From assembly GCA_963708575.1 (NCBI GenBank), contig CAVPTB010000007.1:2480001-2544000 (forward strand): a stretch of DNA of 64,000 bases, given 5' to 3'. Source of the DNA: DASVWZ01 sp963708575. GTDB lineage: Bacteria > Acidobacteriota > Terriglobia > Terriglobales > Acidobacteriaceae. This document shows, piece after piece, positions 9,176 to 17,340 of the stretch (its first letter is position 1; the number at the start of each line of letters is the position of its first letter). Both the position numbers and the translations under genes were made by a program. The notes under the pieces are model-generated. The model did not search any database and had not been told where the DNA came from. It was given only the letters and a program-made list of their open reading frames with translations.

Positions 9176-10305
9176 TCGCGGCGGATGGTTGCGCCAGCCA
9201 GAGCCCTTTACCTCGGCGGCTGAAGCCGGAATCTTTGGGCAGCTGGGATCGCAGCGGGGAACCGCTGCGCCACCCAAAGGCTTTGCTCTAGCGGTGAATT
9301 GCCAGGGCTACTAAACCAAGCAAAAGCAACTTCGCGGTCGGATAGTCGGTCAGACGATGCCTGACCCTGCGCTACCCAAAAGCTTTGCTCATAGCGGTGA
9401 ATTGCTGCGTTACCCAAAGGCTTTGCTCTAGCGGTGAACCGCTGCGCCACCCAAAGGCTTTGCTCTAGCGGTGAACCGCTGCGCCACCCAAAAGCTTTGC
9501 TCTAGCGGTGAATTGCTGCGTTACGCCAGAGCTACTAAACCAAGCAAAAGCAACTTCGCGGCGGATGGTTGTGTCAGCCAGAGCGCTTACCCTCAGCGGC
9601 TGAAGCCGGAATCTTTTGCAGGCTGGGATCGCAGCGGTGAACCGCTGCGCCACCCAAAAGCTTTGCTCTCGCGGTGAATCGCTGCGTTACCAAAGGCTTT
9701 GCTCTCGCGGTGAATCGCTGCGTTACCCAAAGGCTTTGCTCTCGCGGTGAATTGCTGCGTTACGCCAGAGCTACTAAACCAAGCAAAGAGCAATCTTCGC
9801 GGCGGATGGTTGTGTCAGCCAGAGCCCTTACCCTCAGCGGCTGAAGCCGGAATCTTTTACCGACTGGGATCGCAGCGGTGAACCGCTGCGCCACCCAAAA
9901 GCTTTGCTCTCGCGGTGAATCGCTGCGTTACCCAAAGGCTTTGCTCTAGCGGTGAATCGCTGCGCCACCCAAAGGCTTTGCTCTAGCGGTGAACCGCTGC
10001 GCCACCCAAAGGCTTTGCTATAGCGGTGAATCGCTGCGTTACCCAAAGGCTTTGCTCTAGCGGTGAATCGCTGCGTTACCCAAAGGCTTTGCTATAGCGG
10101 TGAATTGCCAGAGCTACTAAACCAAGCAGAAGACAATCTTCGCGGCGGATGGTTGTGTCAGCCAGAGCTCTTTAACCTCAGCGGCTGAAGCCGGAATCTT
10201 TGTGCAGGCTGGGATCGCAGCGGTGAACCGCTGCGCCACCCAAAAGCTTTGCTCTAGCGGTGAATCGCTGCGTTACCCAAAGGCTTTGCTATAGCGGTGA
10301 ATTGC
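9176..10305. repeat. REP-like array, left block (37-bp units and longer modules)
   Basis: This non-coding stretch is built from two interleaved elements. (1) A 37-bp tandem unit, AGCGGTGAATCGCTGCGTTA then CCCAAAGGCTTTGCTCT, with variants (AATCGC/AACCGC, CGTTAC/CGCCAC, CTCTA/CTATA); each carries the near-palindrome GCAGCGGTgaACCGCTGC. (2) A longer module beginning TCGCGGCGGATGGTTG and containing CAGCGGCTGAAGCCG, a CGGCT-ga-AGCCG hairpin of REP type; copies start at 9176, 9556, 9797 and 10140. There are no unique spacers, so this is not CRISPR. Open reading frames across it are repeat artefacts. Confidence 0.9.
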
Positions 10306-10473
10306 CCAGACAAAAGTTTCAGAGGGGTGAGGCACTTTGTGTCCGCCGAGAGCATCCTTGGTTGTTCCTGAATTGGGAAATCGCAAGGACAAGAGAGCAT
10401 TGGGGTGGCGCAGCGCTTGCAGCGCTGCGTTACAGTTCGGATATATAGCGGCTTCTAGCCGCAGAGGGACTGA

Positions 10474-10890
10474 ATGGCGGCTCCGCGCAGAGGCAACACC
10501 GGGTACAGCGTGTATTTCGTGACCGCATGCACATTCCAGAAAAGCAGCTTGTTCCAGTCGCACAGAATGGCGGAACTCTTTGTCGAAGTACTGCTTCACT
10601 ATCGTAGCCAGAAAAACTACTTCTTGCATGAGTTTGTGCTGATGCCCAACCATTTTCATCTTCTGATTTCTCCGATCGTGAGTCTGTGAAAAATCACTGC
10701 ATTTGATCAAGGGTTGCTGCTCCTATCGGGCGAGCAAAGAGCTGGGATTTGGCGGCGGAGGTTTGGGAGAAGAGCTTCTATGACCGGCGGGTTCGGCGAC
10801 ATGCCGCGAATATTTGGCGATTTGGTCGGGTATATTCGTCAGAATCCAGTGAAGGGCCGGACTGGCCGCGGAAGCGGCGGAGCTATCTCT
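10474..10890 (+). pseudogene. Decayed REP-associated tyrosine transposase (RAYT, Y1/HUH)
   Basis: The first 71 codons read as an intact RAYT N-terminus (YSVYFVTACTF, then FVLMPNHFHLLISP with the HxH metal-binding motif) before a TGA at 10687. Beyond it the C-terminal part persists in shifting frames: KSLHLIKG, YRASKELGFG, WEKSFYDRRVR, EYLAIW and GYIRQNPVKG. At least four single-base frame changes are needed to reconnect it, so it cannot encode an active enzyme. It sits inside the REP-like array that such transposases are thought to mobilise. The catalytic tyrosine cannot be assigned with certainty. Confidence 0.85.
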
Positions 10891-10919
10891 AGTGGGTCAG
10901 CTGCGTACCCGAAGGTTTG

Positions 10920-11812
10920 TGGGGGATGCTCTAAACCAAGCAGAAGCAACTTCGCGGCGGATGGTTGTGTCAGCCAGAGCGCTTACCCTCAGCGGCTGAA
11001 GCCGGAATCTTTGGCAGGCTGGGATCGCAGCGGTGAACCGCTGCGCCACCCAAAGGCTTTGCTATAGCGGTGAATCGCTGCGTTACCCAAAGGCTTTGCT
11101 CTAGCGGTGAATCGCTGCGCCACCCAAAGGCTTTGCTCTAGCGGTGAACCGCTGCGCCACCCAAAGGCTTTGCTATAGCGGTGAATCGCTGCGTTACCCA
11201 AAGGCTTTGCTCTAGCGGTGAATTGCCAGGGCTACTAAACCAAGCAAAAGCAACTTCGCGGCGGATGGTTGCGCCAGCCAGAGCCCTTTACCTCAGCGGC
11301 TGAAGCCGGAATCTTTTGCAGGCTGGGATCGCAGCGGTGAACCGCTGCGCCACCCAAAAGCTTTGCTCTAGCGGTGAATCGCTGCGCCACCCAAAGGCTT
11401 TGCTCTCGCGGTGAATCGCTGCGCCACCCAAAGGCTTTGCTATAGCGGTGAATCGCTGCGTTACCCAAAGGCTTTGCTCTAGCGGTGAATTGCCAGGGCT
11501 ACTAAACCAAGCAAAAGCAACTTCGCGGCGGATGGTTGCGCCAGCCAGAGCCCTTTACCTCAGCGGCTGAAGCCGGAATCTTTTGCAGGCTGGGATCGCA
11601 GCGGTGAACCGCTGCGCCACCCAAAAGCTTTGCTCTAGCGGTGAATCGCTGCGCCACCCAAAGGCTTTGCTCTCGCGGTGAATCGCTGCGCCACCCAAAG
11701 GCTTTGCTATAGCGGTGAACCGCTGCGCCACCCAAAAGCTTTGCTCTCGCGGTGAACCGCTGCGCCACCCAAAGGCTTTGCTTTAGCGGTGAACCGCTGC
11801 GCCAAAAGCATT
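10920..11812. repeat. REP-like array, right block
   Basis: Continuation of the array after the transposase remnant. Longer modules start at 10952, 11256 and 11523, separated by runs of the 37-bp unit (for example A of AGCGG at 11066, 11103 and 11140, exactly 37 bp apart). Higher-order duplication is visible: the blocks starting at 11256 and 11523 are almost identical for over 200 bp, pointing to recent unequal recombination. The last recognisable unit ends near 11812. Confidence 0.9.
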
Positions 11813-12082
11813 GGGCCGTGCAATGCGGCAAGCAGTGAGGCTTTCAGCGGCGGGGAGTGCACTATATGGCGCACAGATATGCAAGCTTTTGCAGCTTTGT
11901 GGGCATCACCGCGATTTTCTTTTCATTTGACACTTTTTCAGCAACATTCGCGTTGACTTGCGAGCACCACGTGTGGAGAATCGGTGCACGCAATTCCCCC
12001 CGCCGGAACGATGTGGACCGGCTCAAGGACATTCAAGAGTTCAAATTCGCAATTCAGCAAAACTCCAAGGAGAGTTGTACAA
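11813..12082. other. Leader region, no gene recognised
   Basis: About 270 bp between the array and the next gene. It holds TTGACACTTTTTC and TTGACTTGCGAG stretches that could be -35 boxes, but no matching -10 is convincing. An in-frame ATG at 11984 would extend the next protein by 33 residues without adding a sensible signal peptide and is rejected as the start. Confidence 0.4.
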
Positions 12083-13159
12083 ATGAAAAAAGCCCTTTCT
12101 TTGCTTGCCGCGCTGGCCTGTCTGGCCGGTATGGCTGTCGCCCAGGACAATCCTGACATCAATGCTCATCCCAGATTCACCGTGCTACTGCCCCACGGAC
12201 GCATCGCTCCGCCCAGCGGCAACCAGTTGGCGCAGTGGAATGGCAGCTTTACCGATCTGACCCACAACAAGCGTACCTTCACCATGGTGGGCGGCGATCC
12301 TTCCAAGACCAACAACACCACCACTGTCACCGTGCTGGTGGTGCCGGTAAAGATGGTTTTCCCCAAGAATGTTTCTGGCGGACCGAAGACTTTCGATCCT
12401 GCCAAGACGAAGCTCTCCAACGGCCGGACGATCATCCAGAATGTTTTGAAGTCCCCGCTCTTTCAGAGTGGAATCGACTTCAAACAGGGCGCTACCGATC
12501 TGGGAAAAACCCAGTACATCGATGCCTTCCAGCGCGGAACCTGGTGGAAGTATGTAAAGAAGAACAGCAAGTACCACGTCATTCTGAAGCCGGTGGTTGC
12601 GCCTGAGCAGACCATCACCTGCAGCAGCTCGAGCCAATGCTCGGTCGCTGAAGAGTGGACGCTCTCCGGACTGGTCGACATTAACCTGTTCGACAGCAAC
12701 CTGCAGACTTTCATGAGCAAGCTGAAGGTTACACCGGATGTGTTCCCTCTGTTCATCACCTATGACACCTACGAAACCTCGGGCGGCTGCTGCATCGGCG
12801 GCTACCATAGCGCCAACGCCAACCAACCTAGTGGACAGACCTACGGAACCGCGACCTACGTGGACAAAGCGGGAGCTTTCTCACAGGACGTTTCCGCGCT
12901 GTCGCACGAAATTGGCGAGTGGATGGATGATCCGTTCGTTGACAACCGGGTAGGCTGCCAGGACAACAGCATTCTTGAAGTTGGCGACCCCCTGGAAGGC
13001 GAGCGTAACTTCGGCGGCTATCCTTACAAGCTCAACGGTTTCACTTACAACCTGCAATCGCTGGTATGGATCGGCTACTTCGGCGCACCGAAGACCGACT
13101 CGGCGAACAGCTGGTACAGCTTCCAGAACGACGAAACACACGTCTGCCCTGGACAGTAA
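12083..13159 (+). CDS. Secreted protein with HEIGE zincin-like motif
   Basis: A 358-residue exported protein. The start at 12083 is chosen because AAGGAGAG lies 8 bases upstream and a textbook signal peptide follows (MKKALSLLAALACLAGMAVAQ). In the C-terminal third LSHEIGEWMDDPFVDN resembles a metallopeptidase helix (HExxE rather than HExxH), with SGGCCIGGYHSA before it and VGCQDN after it. I infer a possible metal site, but enzymatic activity is uncertain because the second histidine is replaced. A strong terminator follows, so it is probably monocistronic. Confidence 0.8.
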   Translation: MKKALSLLAALACLAGMAVAQDNPDINAHPRFTVLLPHGRIAPPSGNQLAQWNGSFTDLTHNKRTFTMVGGDPSKTNNTTTVTVLVVPVKMVFPKNVSGGPKTFDPAKTKLSNGRTIIQNVLKSPLFQSGIDFKQGATDLGKTQYIDAFQRGTWWKYVKKNSKYHVILKPVVAPEQTITCSSSSQCSVAEEWTLSGLVDINLFDSNLQTFMSKLKVTPDVFPLFITYDTYETSGGCCIGGYHSANANQPSGQTYGTATYVDKAGAFSQDVSALSHEIGEWMDDPFVDNRVGCQDNSILEVGDPLEGERNFGGYPYKLNGFTYNLQSLVWIGYFGAPKTDSANSWYSFQNDETHVCPGQ

Positions 13160-13176
13160 TTGCGATTTGTTTCTCG

Positions 13177-13206
13177 AGCCCGCTTCGCAAGGAGCGGGCT
13201 TTTTTA
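13177..13206 (+). terminator. Rho-independent terminator
   Basis: Perfect 8-bp stem AGCCCGCT/AGCGGGCT with loop TCGCAAGG, followed by TTTTTT; 17 bases after the stop of the HEIGE protein. Confidence 0.9.
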
Positions 13207-13293
13207 TTGCCCTACTGGATGGGTGACGCTCCGGTGCCGTGATATAAAATGGCGGTTATTTGCGAAAAACTTTAGCGAGAAAGAGGAAAGCTC

Positions 13294-13782
13294 ATGGCGC
13301 AGGCGAATTTCAAGACAGTTTTGGTGTTGGCGGCAGGCATGAGTATCAGCGGATTGTCACTGGCGCAAGTGGCGATTCCGAGGCAGCCGGGCATGACGCG
13401 GCCGGCCGGACAGACGAGTGCAAATGTGCCGGCAGAATTCAAGACCGGCATCGCAGACCTGTTCAGCGCGAAGAGTTCATTGGAGAAGGCGGGTGATCGC
13501 TGGGGTGGACATCGGGTGAAGGCGATTCACATGATCGATGAGGCGTTGAGGGCAACCGGGCAGCCGGTGACATCCAACCGGAACGAGATGAAGTCTGGTC
13601 CGCAGGACGAGCCGGCGGCGCTGGAAAGCGGAGTTTCGAGCCTGAACAGCGCCAAGAGCGCGTTTGAACAATCAGGAAATCAGTGGGGTGGGCGCAGAGA
13701 GAAGGCGGTTTCGTTTATCAATGGAGCGCTGCAGGAGTTGCAGGTGGGGATTGAGTACGCGAAGGCACATCATACGTATTAG
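13294..13782 (+). CDS. Small secreted protein with internal duplication
   Basis: A 162-residue protein with a signal peptide ending near GLSLAQ. The mature part contains two copies of a ~30-residue helical unit: FSAKSSLEKAGDRWGGHR followed by KAIHMIDEAL, and LNSAKSAFEQSGNQWGGRRE followed by KAVSFINGAL. Each has the motif S-A-K-S..G..WGG.R.KA. The fold is probably a helical bundle in the periplasm. Function is unknown. An AGAGGAAAG ribosome site precedes the ATG. Confidence 0.75.
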   Translation: MAQANFKTVLVLAAGMSISGLSLAQVAIPRQPGMTRPAGQTSANVPAEFKTGIADLFSAKSSLEKAGDRWGGHRVKAIHMIDEALRATGQPVTSNRNEMKSGPQDEPAALESGVSSLNSAKSAFEQSGNQWGGRREKAVSFINGALQELQVGIEYAKAHHTY

Positions 13783-13969
13783 GTTGCGTCACGCGTGCCT
13801 CGCGGCTAAGGTGCCATAAGCGCTCACTTAAAACAGAGTACTTCCGGTCTGCCCACCATCTGGAACCGCGGCCGTCCCGGTTCTGACGATTAATCCTTGT
13901 TTACGCCAGCATGGTCCAGAGTGTACATTCATCCGAAACTTTGCTCGGGAGTTTCTCACAGGGGTGGTT

Positions 13970-14431
13970 ATGATTCGACGGCAGCTTCTTTCCAAGATTC
14001 CACAGTTGTTTGGCCTGGGCCTGCTCGGGCTGGGTGCGGGCTATGCTCAAGAAACAACGGCACACAAACCGCTGAAGATCATGATGAAGAGCGCGTGGGG
14101 GTCGGACGACCCGACGAAAGCGGCCTTTCCCTTCTTGCACGGGCACGCGCTTGCCGAAGCCGGGCATGAAGTACAAATCTTCCTTTTGGGCGAAGCCGTT
14201 TCGGTTATGCGAAAGTCGGTGGCGAGTGCGCTCGTGCCGGTGGGCTGGCCTCCTTTAGCTGAGACTCTCGATAAAGTCGTCGCCAAACACATTCAGATTT
14301 ACGCTTGCGGGGCTTGCTGCCGCGCCAGGAGCGTGGCGGAGACGGACTTGAGCCAGTGGGGAGCAAAGTTCGGCAGTCCCACGATTTTTGTGTCGCTGGT
14401 CGAGTGGGCGGACCGAGTCATCACGGAATAG
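13970..14431 (+). CDS. Exported DsrE-family protein
   Basis: About 153 residues (ATG 13970; another ATG two codons upstream). It begins with a signal-like segment containing MIRRQL and a hydrophobic stretch to GAGYAQE, then a DsrE/DsrF-like domain: KIMMKSAWGSDDPTKA, FPFLHGHALAEAGHEVQIFL, and a conserved IYACGACCRAR with three cysteines. DsrE relatives handle sulfur transfer or act as small peroxiredoxin-like proteins; an exported version is less common. The RR pair is too weak a match to call Tat export. A terminator lies just downstream. Confidence 0.82.
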   Translation: MIRRQLLSKIPQLFGLGLLGLGAGYAQETTAHKPLKIMMKSAWGSDDPTKAAFPFLHGHALAEAGHEVQIFLLGEAVSVMRKSVASALVPVGWPPLAETLDKVVAKHIQIYACGACCRARSVAETDLSQWGAKFGSPTIFVSLVEWADRVITE

Positions 14432-14485
14432 CCGCGGCGCGCCGGATTTCAGTTCCAGATCTAGTCAAGGAAAAAATCCGCAGTT

Positions 14486-14517
14486 GGCCAAGCGCTAGGA
14501 TCGGGCTTGGCCTTTTT
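14486..14517 (+). terminator. Rho-independent terminator overlapping convergent gene end
   Basis: Perfect stem GGCCAAGC/GCTTGGCC with an 11-base loop followed by TTTTTCTTTCTTT, terminating the DsrE transcript. The stop codon of the convergent Lrp gene (14495) falls in the loop. Confidence 0.85.
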
Positions 14518-14980
14518 CTTTCTTCGTCGAGCTCAAAGCATTCAGCTCTGGCGACCGCTCAATATGTGTTTTGAGAACAATGGTGGTCTCCGTCTGTTCA
14601 ATACCATCGATCTGTCGCAGAGTGTCCAGTAATTCGAGCAAAGAGGCGGTGCTGGCTACGCGAATCTTGAGAATCATGCTCAGTTCGCCAGCGACGGAAT
14701 GAAATTCTTCAATGGAAGAAATGGCTCGCAGATGCTCCAACAGTTCCGAACAGGGCTTGGTGGCACGGATGCCGACAAAGGCGAGAACGCCCAAGCCCAG
14801 AGCAGCCATGTCGAGTTTGACAGTCCAGTTGCGAATGATTCCGGCGGTCTCCAGCCGCCGCAAGCGCTCGTGAACCGACGAGGGGGAGAGATGCACCAGC
14901 CGAGCGAGGTCCTCCAGGCGCTGGGAAGCGTTTTTCTGCAGCGCACCGAGCAGGGCGAAATCTTTTCTGTCCAAGTCCAT
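14495..14980 (-). CDS. Lrp/AsnC-family transcriptional regulator
   Basis: About 161 residues from the ATG at 14980, which has TTGGAGA about 8 bases upstream; an ATG at 15040 would add 20 unneeded residues. An N-terminal helix-turn-helix (MDLDRKDFALLGALQ, then LARLVHLSPSSVHERLRRLE) is followed by an AsnC ligand-binding ferredoxin-like domain (VAGELSMILKIRVAST, ETTIVLKTHIE). It is divergent from the hydrolase at 15097; Lrp proteins often control their divergent neighbour and themselves. The ligand is unknown. Confidence 0.9.
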   Translation of the reverse strand: MDLDRKDFALLGALQKNASQRLEDLARLVHLSPSSVHERLRRLETAGIIRNWTVKLDMAALGLGVLAFVGIRATKPCSELLEHLRAISSIEEFHSVAGELSMILKIRVASTASLLELLDTLRQIDGIEQTETTIVLKTHIERSPELNALSSTKKEKGQARS

Positions 14981-15004
14981 GGGAAAGTCTCCAAGAATCA
15001 GCAT

Positions 15005-15021
15005 ACCGAATATTTTTCGGT
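15005..15021. promoter_or_regulatory. Candidate Lrp-family operator
   Basis: Perfect inverted repeat ACCGAA-TATTT-TTCGGT in an unusually A/T-rich divergent region, 24 bases before the Lrp start and 76 before the hydrolase start. Lrp/AsnC sites are typically short A/T-rich dyads. Assignment is inference. Confidence 0.45.
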
Positions 15022-15096
15022 GTTTATCGAACGCTGCCAATATTTATTCTATCGGATACGAATTAGCCCAAATCATATCCTGCAGGAGGAATCACC

Positions 15097-15681
15097 ATGC
15101 AGGCTCTTGTCGTTGTGGACGCACAAAACGAATTTTCTGCAGAAGGGCAGCGCACCGTTCCCAATCATGCGGAGGCGCTTCGCCACATTCACGTGCGGGT
15201 CGAACAAGCCCGCCAAGAAAAGCGGCCGATCGCCTGGGTACGGCATTACAACAAGCCGAACGAGTCGCGAGCGTTCGTGCCGGGAAGCTGGGGATCGGAA
15301 CTATCGCCGGGGATGGGACCGAAACCTGGATTTGGCCCGGAAGAACTGTTCGAGAAAGACGTATTCGGAGCTTTCAGCAGCACGAGTCTGGAACGATGGC
15401 TGCGAGCAATGGGTGCGGAGAGCGTGCTTCTGGTCGGCTTTTATGCCCACATGTGCGTTTCGACGTCGGCTCGCGAGGCGCTGGTCCGCGGCTTCGAGGT
15501 GGAAATCGATCCCGAGGCAACGGGAGCGCGCGACCTGGAGCACGAACTGCTCGGGCGGCAAACGGCTGACGAGGTAAAGCGCACTGCTCTGCTGCAACTG
15601 AGCAATATGGGAGTGAGAATCCTGGCGGCGGAAGAGGCGGGAATCAAAGTTTCGAAGGTCGGCGAAAAAGTGAGCGCTTGA
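15097..15681 (+). CDS. Isochorismatase-family cysteine hydrolase
   Basis: A 194-residue alpha/beta hydrolase of the isochorismatase/nicotinamidase superfamily. The catalytic aspartate is in LVVVDAQNEF (D9) and the nucleophilic cysteine in GFYAHMCVSTSAREA; a lysine in the FEKDVFGAF region completes the triad. GGAGGA lies 7 bases before the ATG. The substrate cannot be read off; nicotinamidase, isochorismatase and amide-hydrolase activities all occur in the family. It is divergent from the Lrp gene and abuts the tRNA-end repeat array, whose antisense transcription could run into it. Confidence 0.85.
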   Translation: MQALVVVDAQNEFSAEGQRTVPNHAEALRHIHVRVEQARQEKRPIAWVRHYNKPNESRAFVPGSWGSELSPGMGPKPGFGPEELFEKDVFGAFSSTSLERWLRAMGAESVLLVGFYAHMCVSTSAREALVRGFEVEIDPEATGARDLEHELLGRQTADEVKRTALLQLSNMGVRILAAEEAGIKVSKVGEKVSA

Positions 15682-15700
15682 TTTGGGACCGGGGAGAATT

Positions 15701-17087
15701 TGGTGGACCTGGTCGGGATCGGTGGTCTAGGGGCGTCACCCCAGGCGCTGAAGCGCGGAGACATTTTTCAGCGACTGGATGGCACGAATGAATTCGTGCC
15801 CTTCCCTTCGCAGAATCGGGCGATGCGATGTTTTTAACTTCCGCTCACGCAATCGGGACATCGGGAAATTTTGCTGGACCTGGTCGGGATCGGTGGTCTA
15901 GGGGCGTCACCCCAGGCGCTGAAGCGCGGAGACATTTTTCAGCGGCTGGATGGCACGAATGAATTCGTGCCCTTCCCTTAGCAGAATCGGGCGATGCGAT
16001 GTTTTTAACTTCCGCTCACGCGATCGGGGCATCGGGGGATTTTGGTGGACCTGGTCGGGATCGGTGGTCTAAGGGGGCGTCACCCCAGGCGCTGAAGCGC
16101 GGAGACATTTTTCAGCGGCTGGATGGCACGAATAAATTCGTGCCCTTCCCTTCGCAGAATCGGGCGATGCGATTTCCGGCTTTTTAAGTGCCGCTCACGC
16201 AATCGGGACATCGGGAAATTTTGGTGGACCTGGTCGGGTCTGGTGGTCTAGGGGCGTCACCCCAGGCGCTGAAGCGCGGAGACATTTTTCAGCGGCTGGA
16301 TGGCACGAATAAATTCGTGCCCTTCCCTTCGCAGAATCGAGCGATGCGATTTCCGGCTTTTTAAGTGCCGCTCACGCAATCGGGGCATCGGGAAATTTTG
16401 GTGGACCTGGTCGGGTCTGGTGGTCTAGGGGGCGTCACCCCAGGCGCTGAAGCGCGGAGACATTTTTCAGCGGCTGGATGGCACGAATAAATTCGTGCCC
16501 TTCCCTTAGCAGAATCGGGCGATGCGATGTTTTTAACTTCCGCTCACGCGATCGGGGCATCGGGGGATTTTGGTGGACCTGGTCGGGATCGGTGGTCTAG
16601 GGGCGTCACCCCAGGCGCTGAAGCGCGGAGACATTTTTCAGCGGCTGGATGGCACGAATAAATTCGTGCCCTTCCCTTAGCAGAATCGGGCGATGCGATG
16701 TTTTTAACTTCCGCTCACGCAATCGGGGCATCGGGGGATTTTGGTGGACCTGGTCGGGTCTGGTGGTCTAGGGGCGTCACCCCAGGCGCTGAAGCGCGGA
16801 GACATTTTTCAGCGGCTGGATGGCACGAATGAATTCGTGCCCTTCCCTTCGCAGAATCGGGCGATGCGATTTCCGGCTTTTTAAGTGCCGCTCACGCAAT
16901 CGGGGCATCGGAAATTTTGCTGGACCTGGTCGGGTCTGGTGGTCTTGGGGGCGTCACCCCAGGCGCTGAAGCGCGGAGACATTTTTCAGCGGCTGGATGG
17001 CACGAATAAATTCGTGCCCTTCCCTTCGCAGAATCGGGCGATGCGATTTCCGGCTTTTTAAGTGCCGCTCACGCAACCGGGAAAATT
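15701..17087 (-). repeat. Eight tandem repeats carrying the tRNA-Ala 3' end
   Basis: Eight direct repeats run from just beyond the hydrolase gene to the tRNA. Units begin (plus-strand coordinate of the CCA end) at 15701, 15872, 16043, 16222, 16399, 16571, 16742 and 16919, a period of 171-179 bp; the real tRNA end at 17088 keeps the same spacing. Read in the tRNA direction, each unit carries the last ~21 nt of tRNA-Ala (CCCGACCAGGTCC then ACCA, with AGCA in two copies), then a ~150-bp tail with a strong hairpin GGCACGAAT-nn-ATTCGTGCC, a GCGCTtcAGCGC dyad and a GGGG/CCCC stem. No protein is encoded. Confidence 0.93.
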
Positions 17088-17163
17088 TGGTGGACCTGGT
17101 CGGGATCGAACCGACGACCTCTTCCATGCCATGGAAGCGCGCTCCCAGCTGCGCCACAGGCCC
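17088..17163 (-). tRNA. tRNA-Ala (anticodon GGC)
   Basis: A complete 76-nt cloverleaf including an encoded CCA. The acceptor stem GGGCCTG/CAGGTCC contains the G3:U70 pair that identifies alanine tRNAs. The anticodon stem CTTCC/GGAAG encloses loop ATGGCAT, anticodon GGC. The T-arm is GTCGG-TTCGATC-CCGAC. It is transcribed toward the repeat array; no promoter is convincing upstream. Confidence 0.97.
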
Positions 17164-17340
17164 ACTATTCGAGAGAAGCCGACGCGTAGAGATAGTTGCG
17201 GATCGGCTTGGTTAATTCTCGCTTAGTACTTGGCGATAGTCAAACCGAGCTGGGCGATGGTTCGTGGAATGGGGAGACGACGGCCTTTGCGGGTTTTACT
17301 CATGGATGAAAAATCGGTATCCTGAGGCCGTCGATTTCCT

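Noticed and set aside
9170..11831. CRISPR array
   Set aside because: Units are contiguous or modular with no unique spacers, and no cas genes are near.
9208..11831. Minus-strand proteins of 60-109 residues over the array
   Set aside because: They are read from repeat units in every phase, with no ribosome sites or start consistency.
15701..17163. Integrated genetic element with att sites at tRNA-Ala
   Set aside because: Repeated tRNA ends resemble att duplications, but there is no integrase, no cargo and the spacing is a regular ~171-179 bp.
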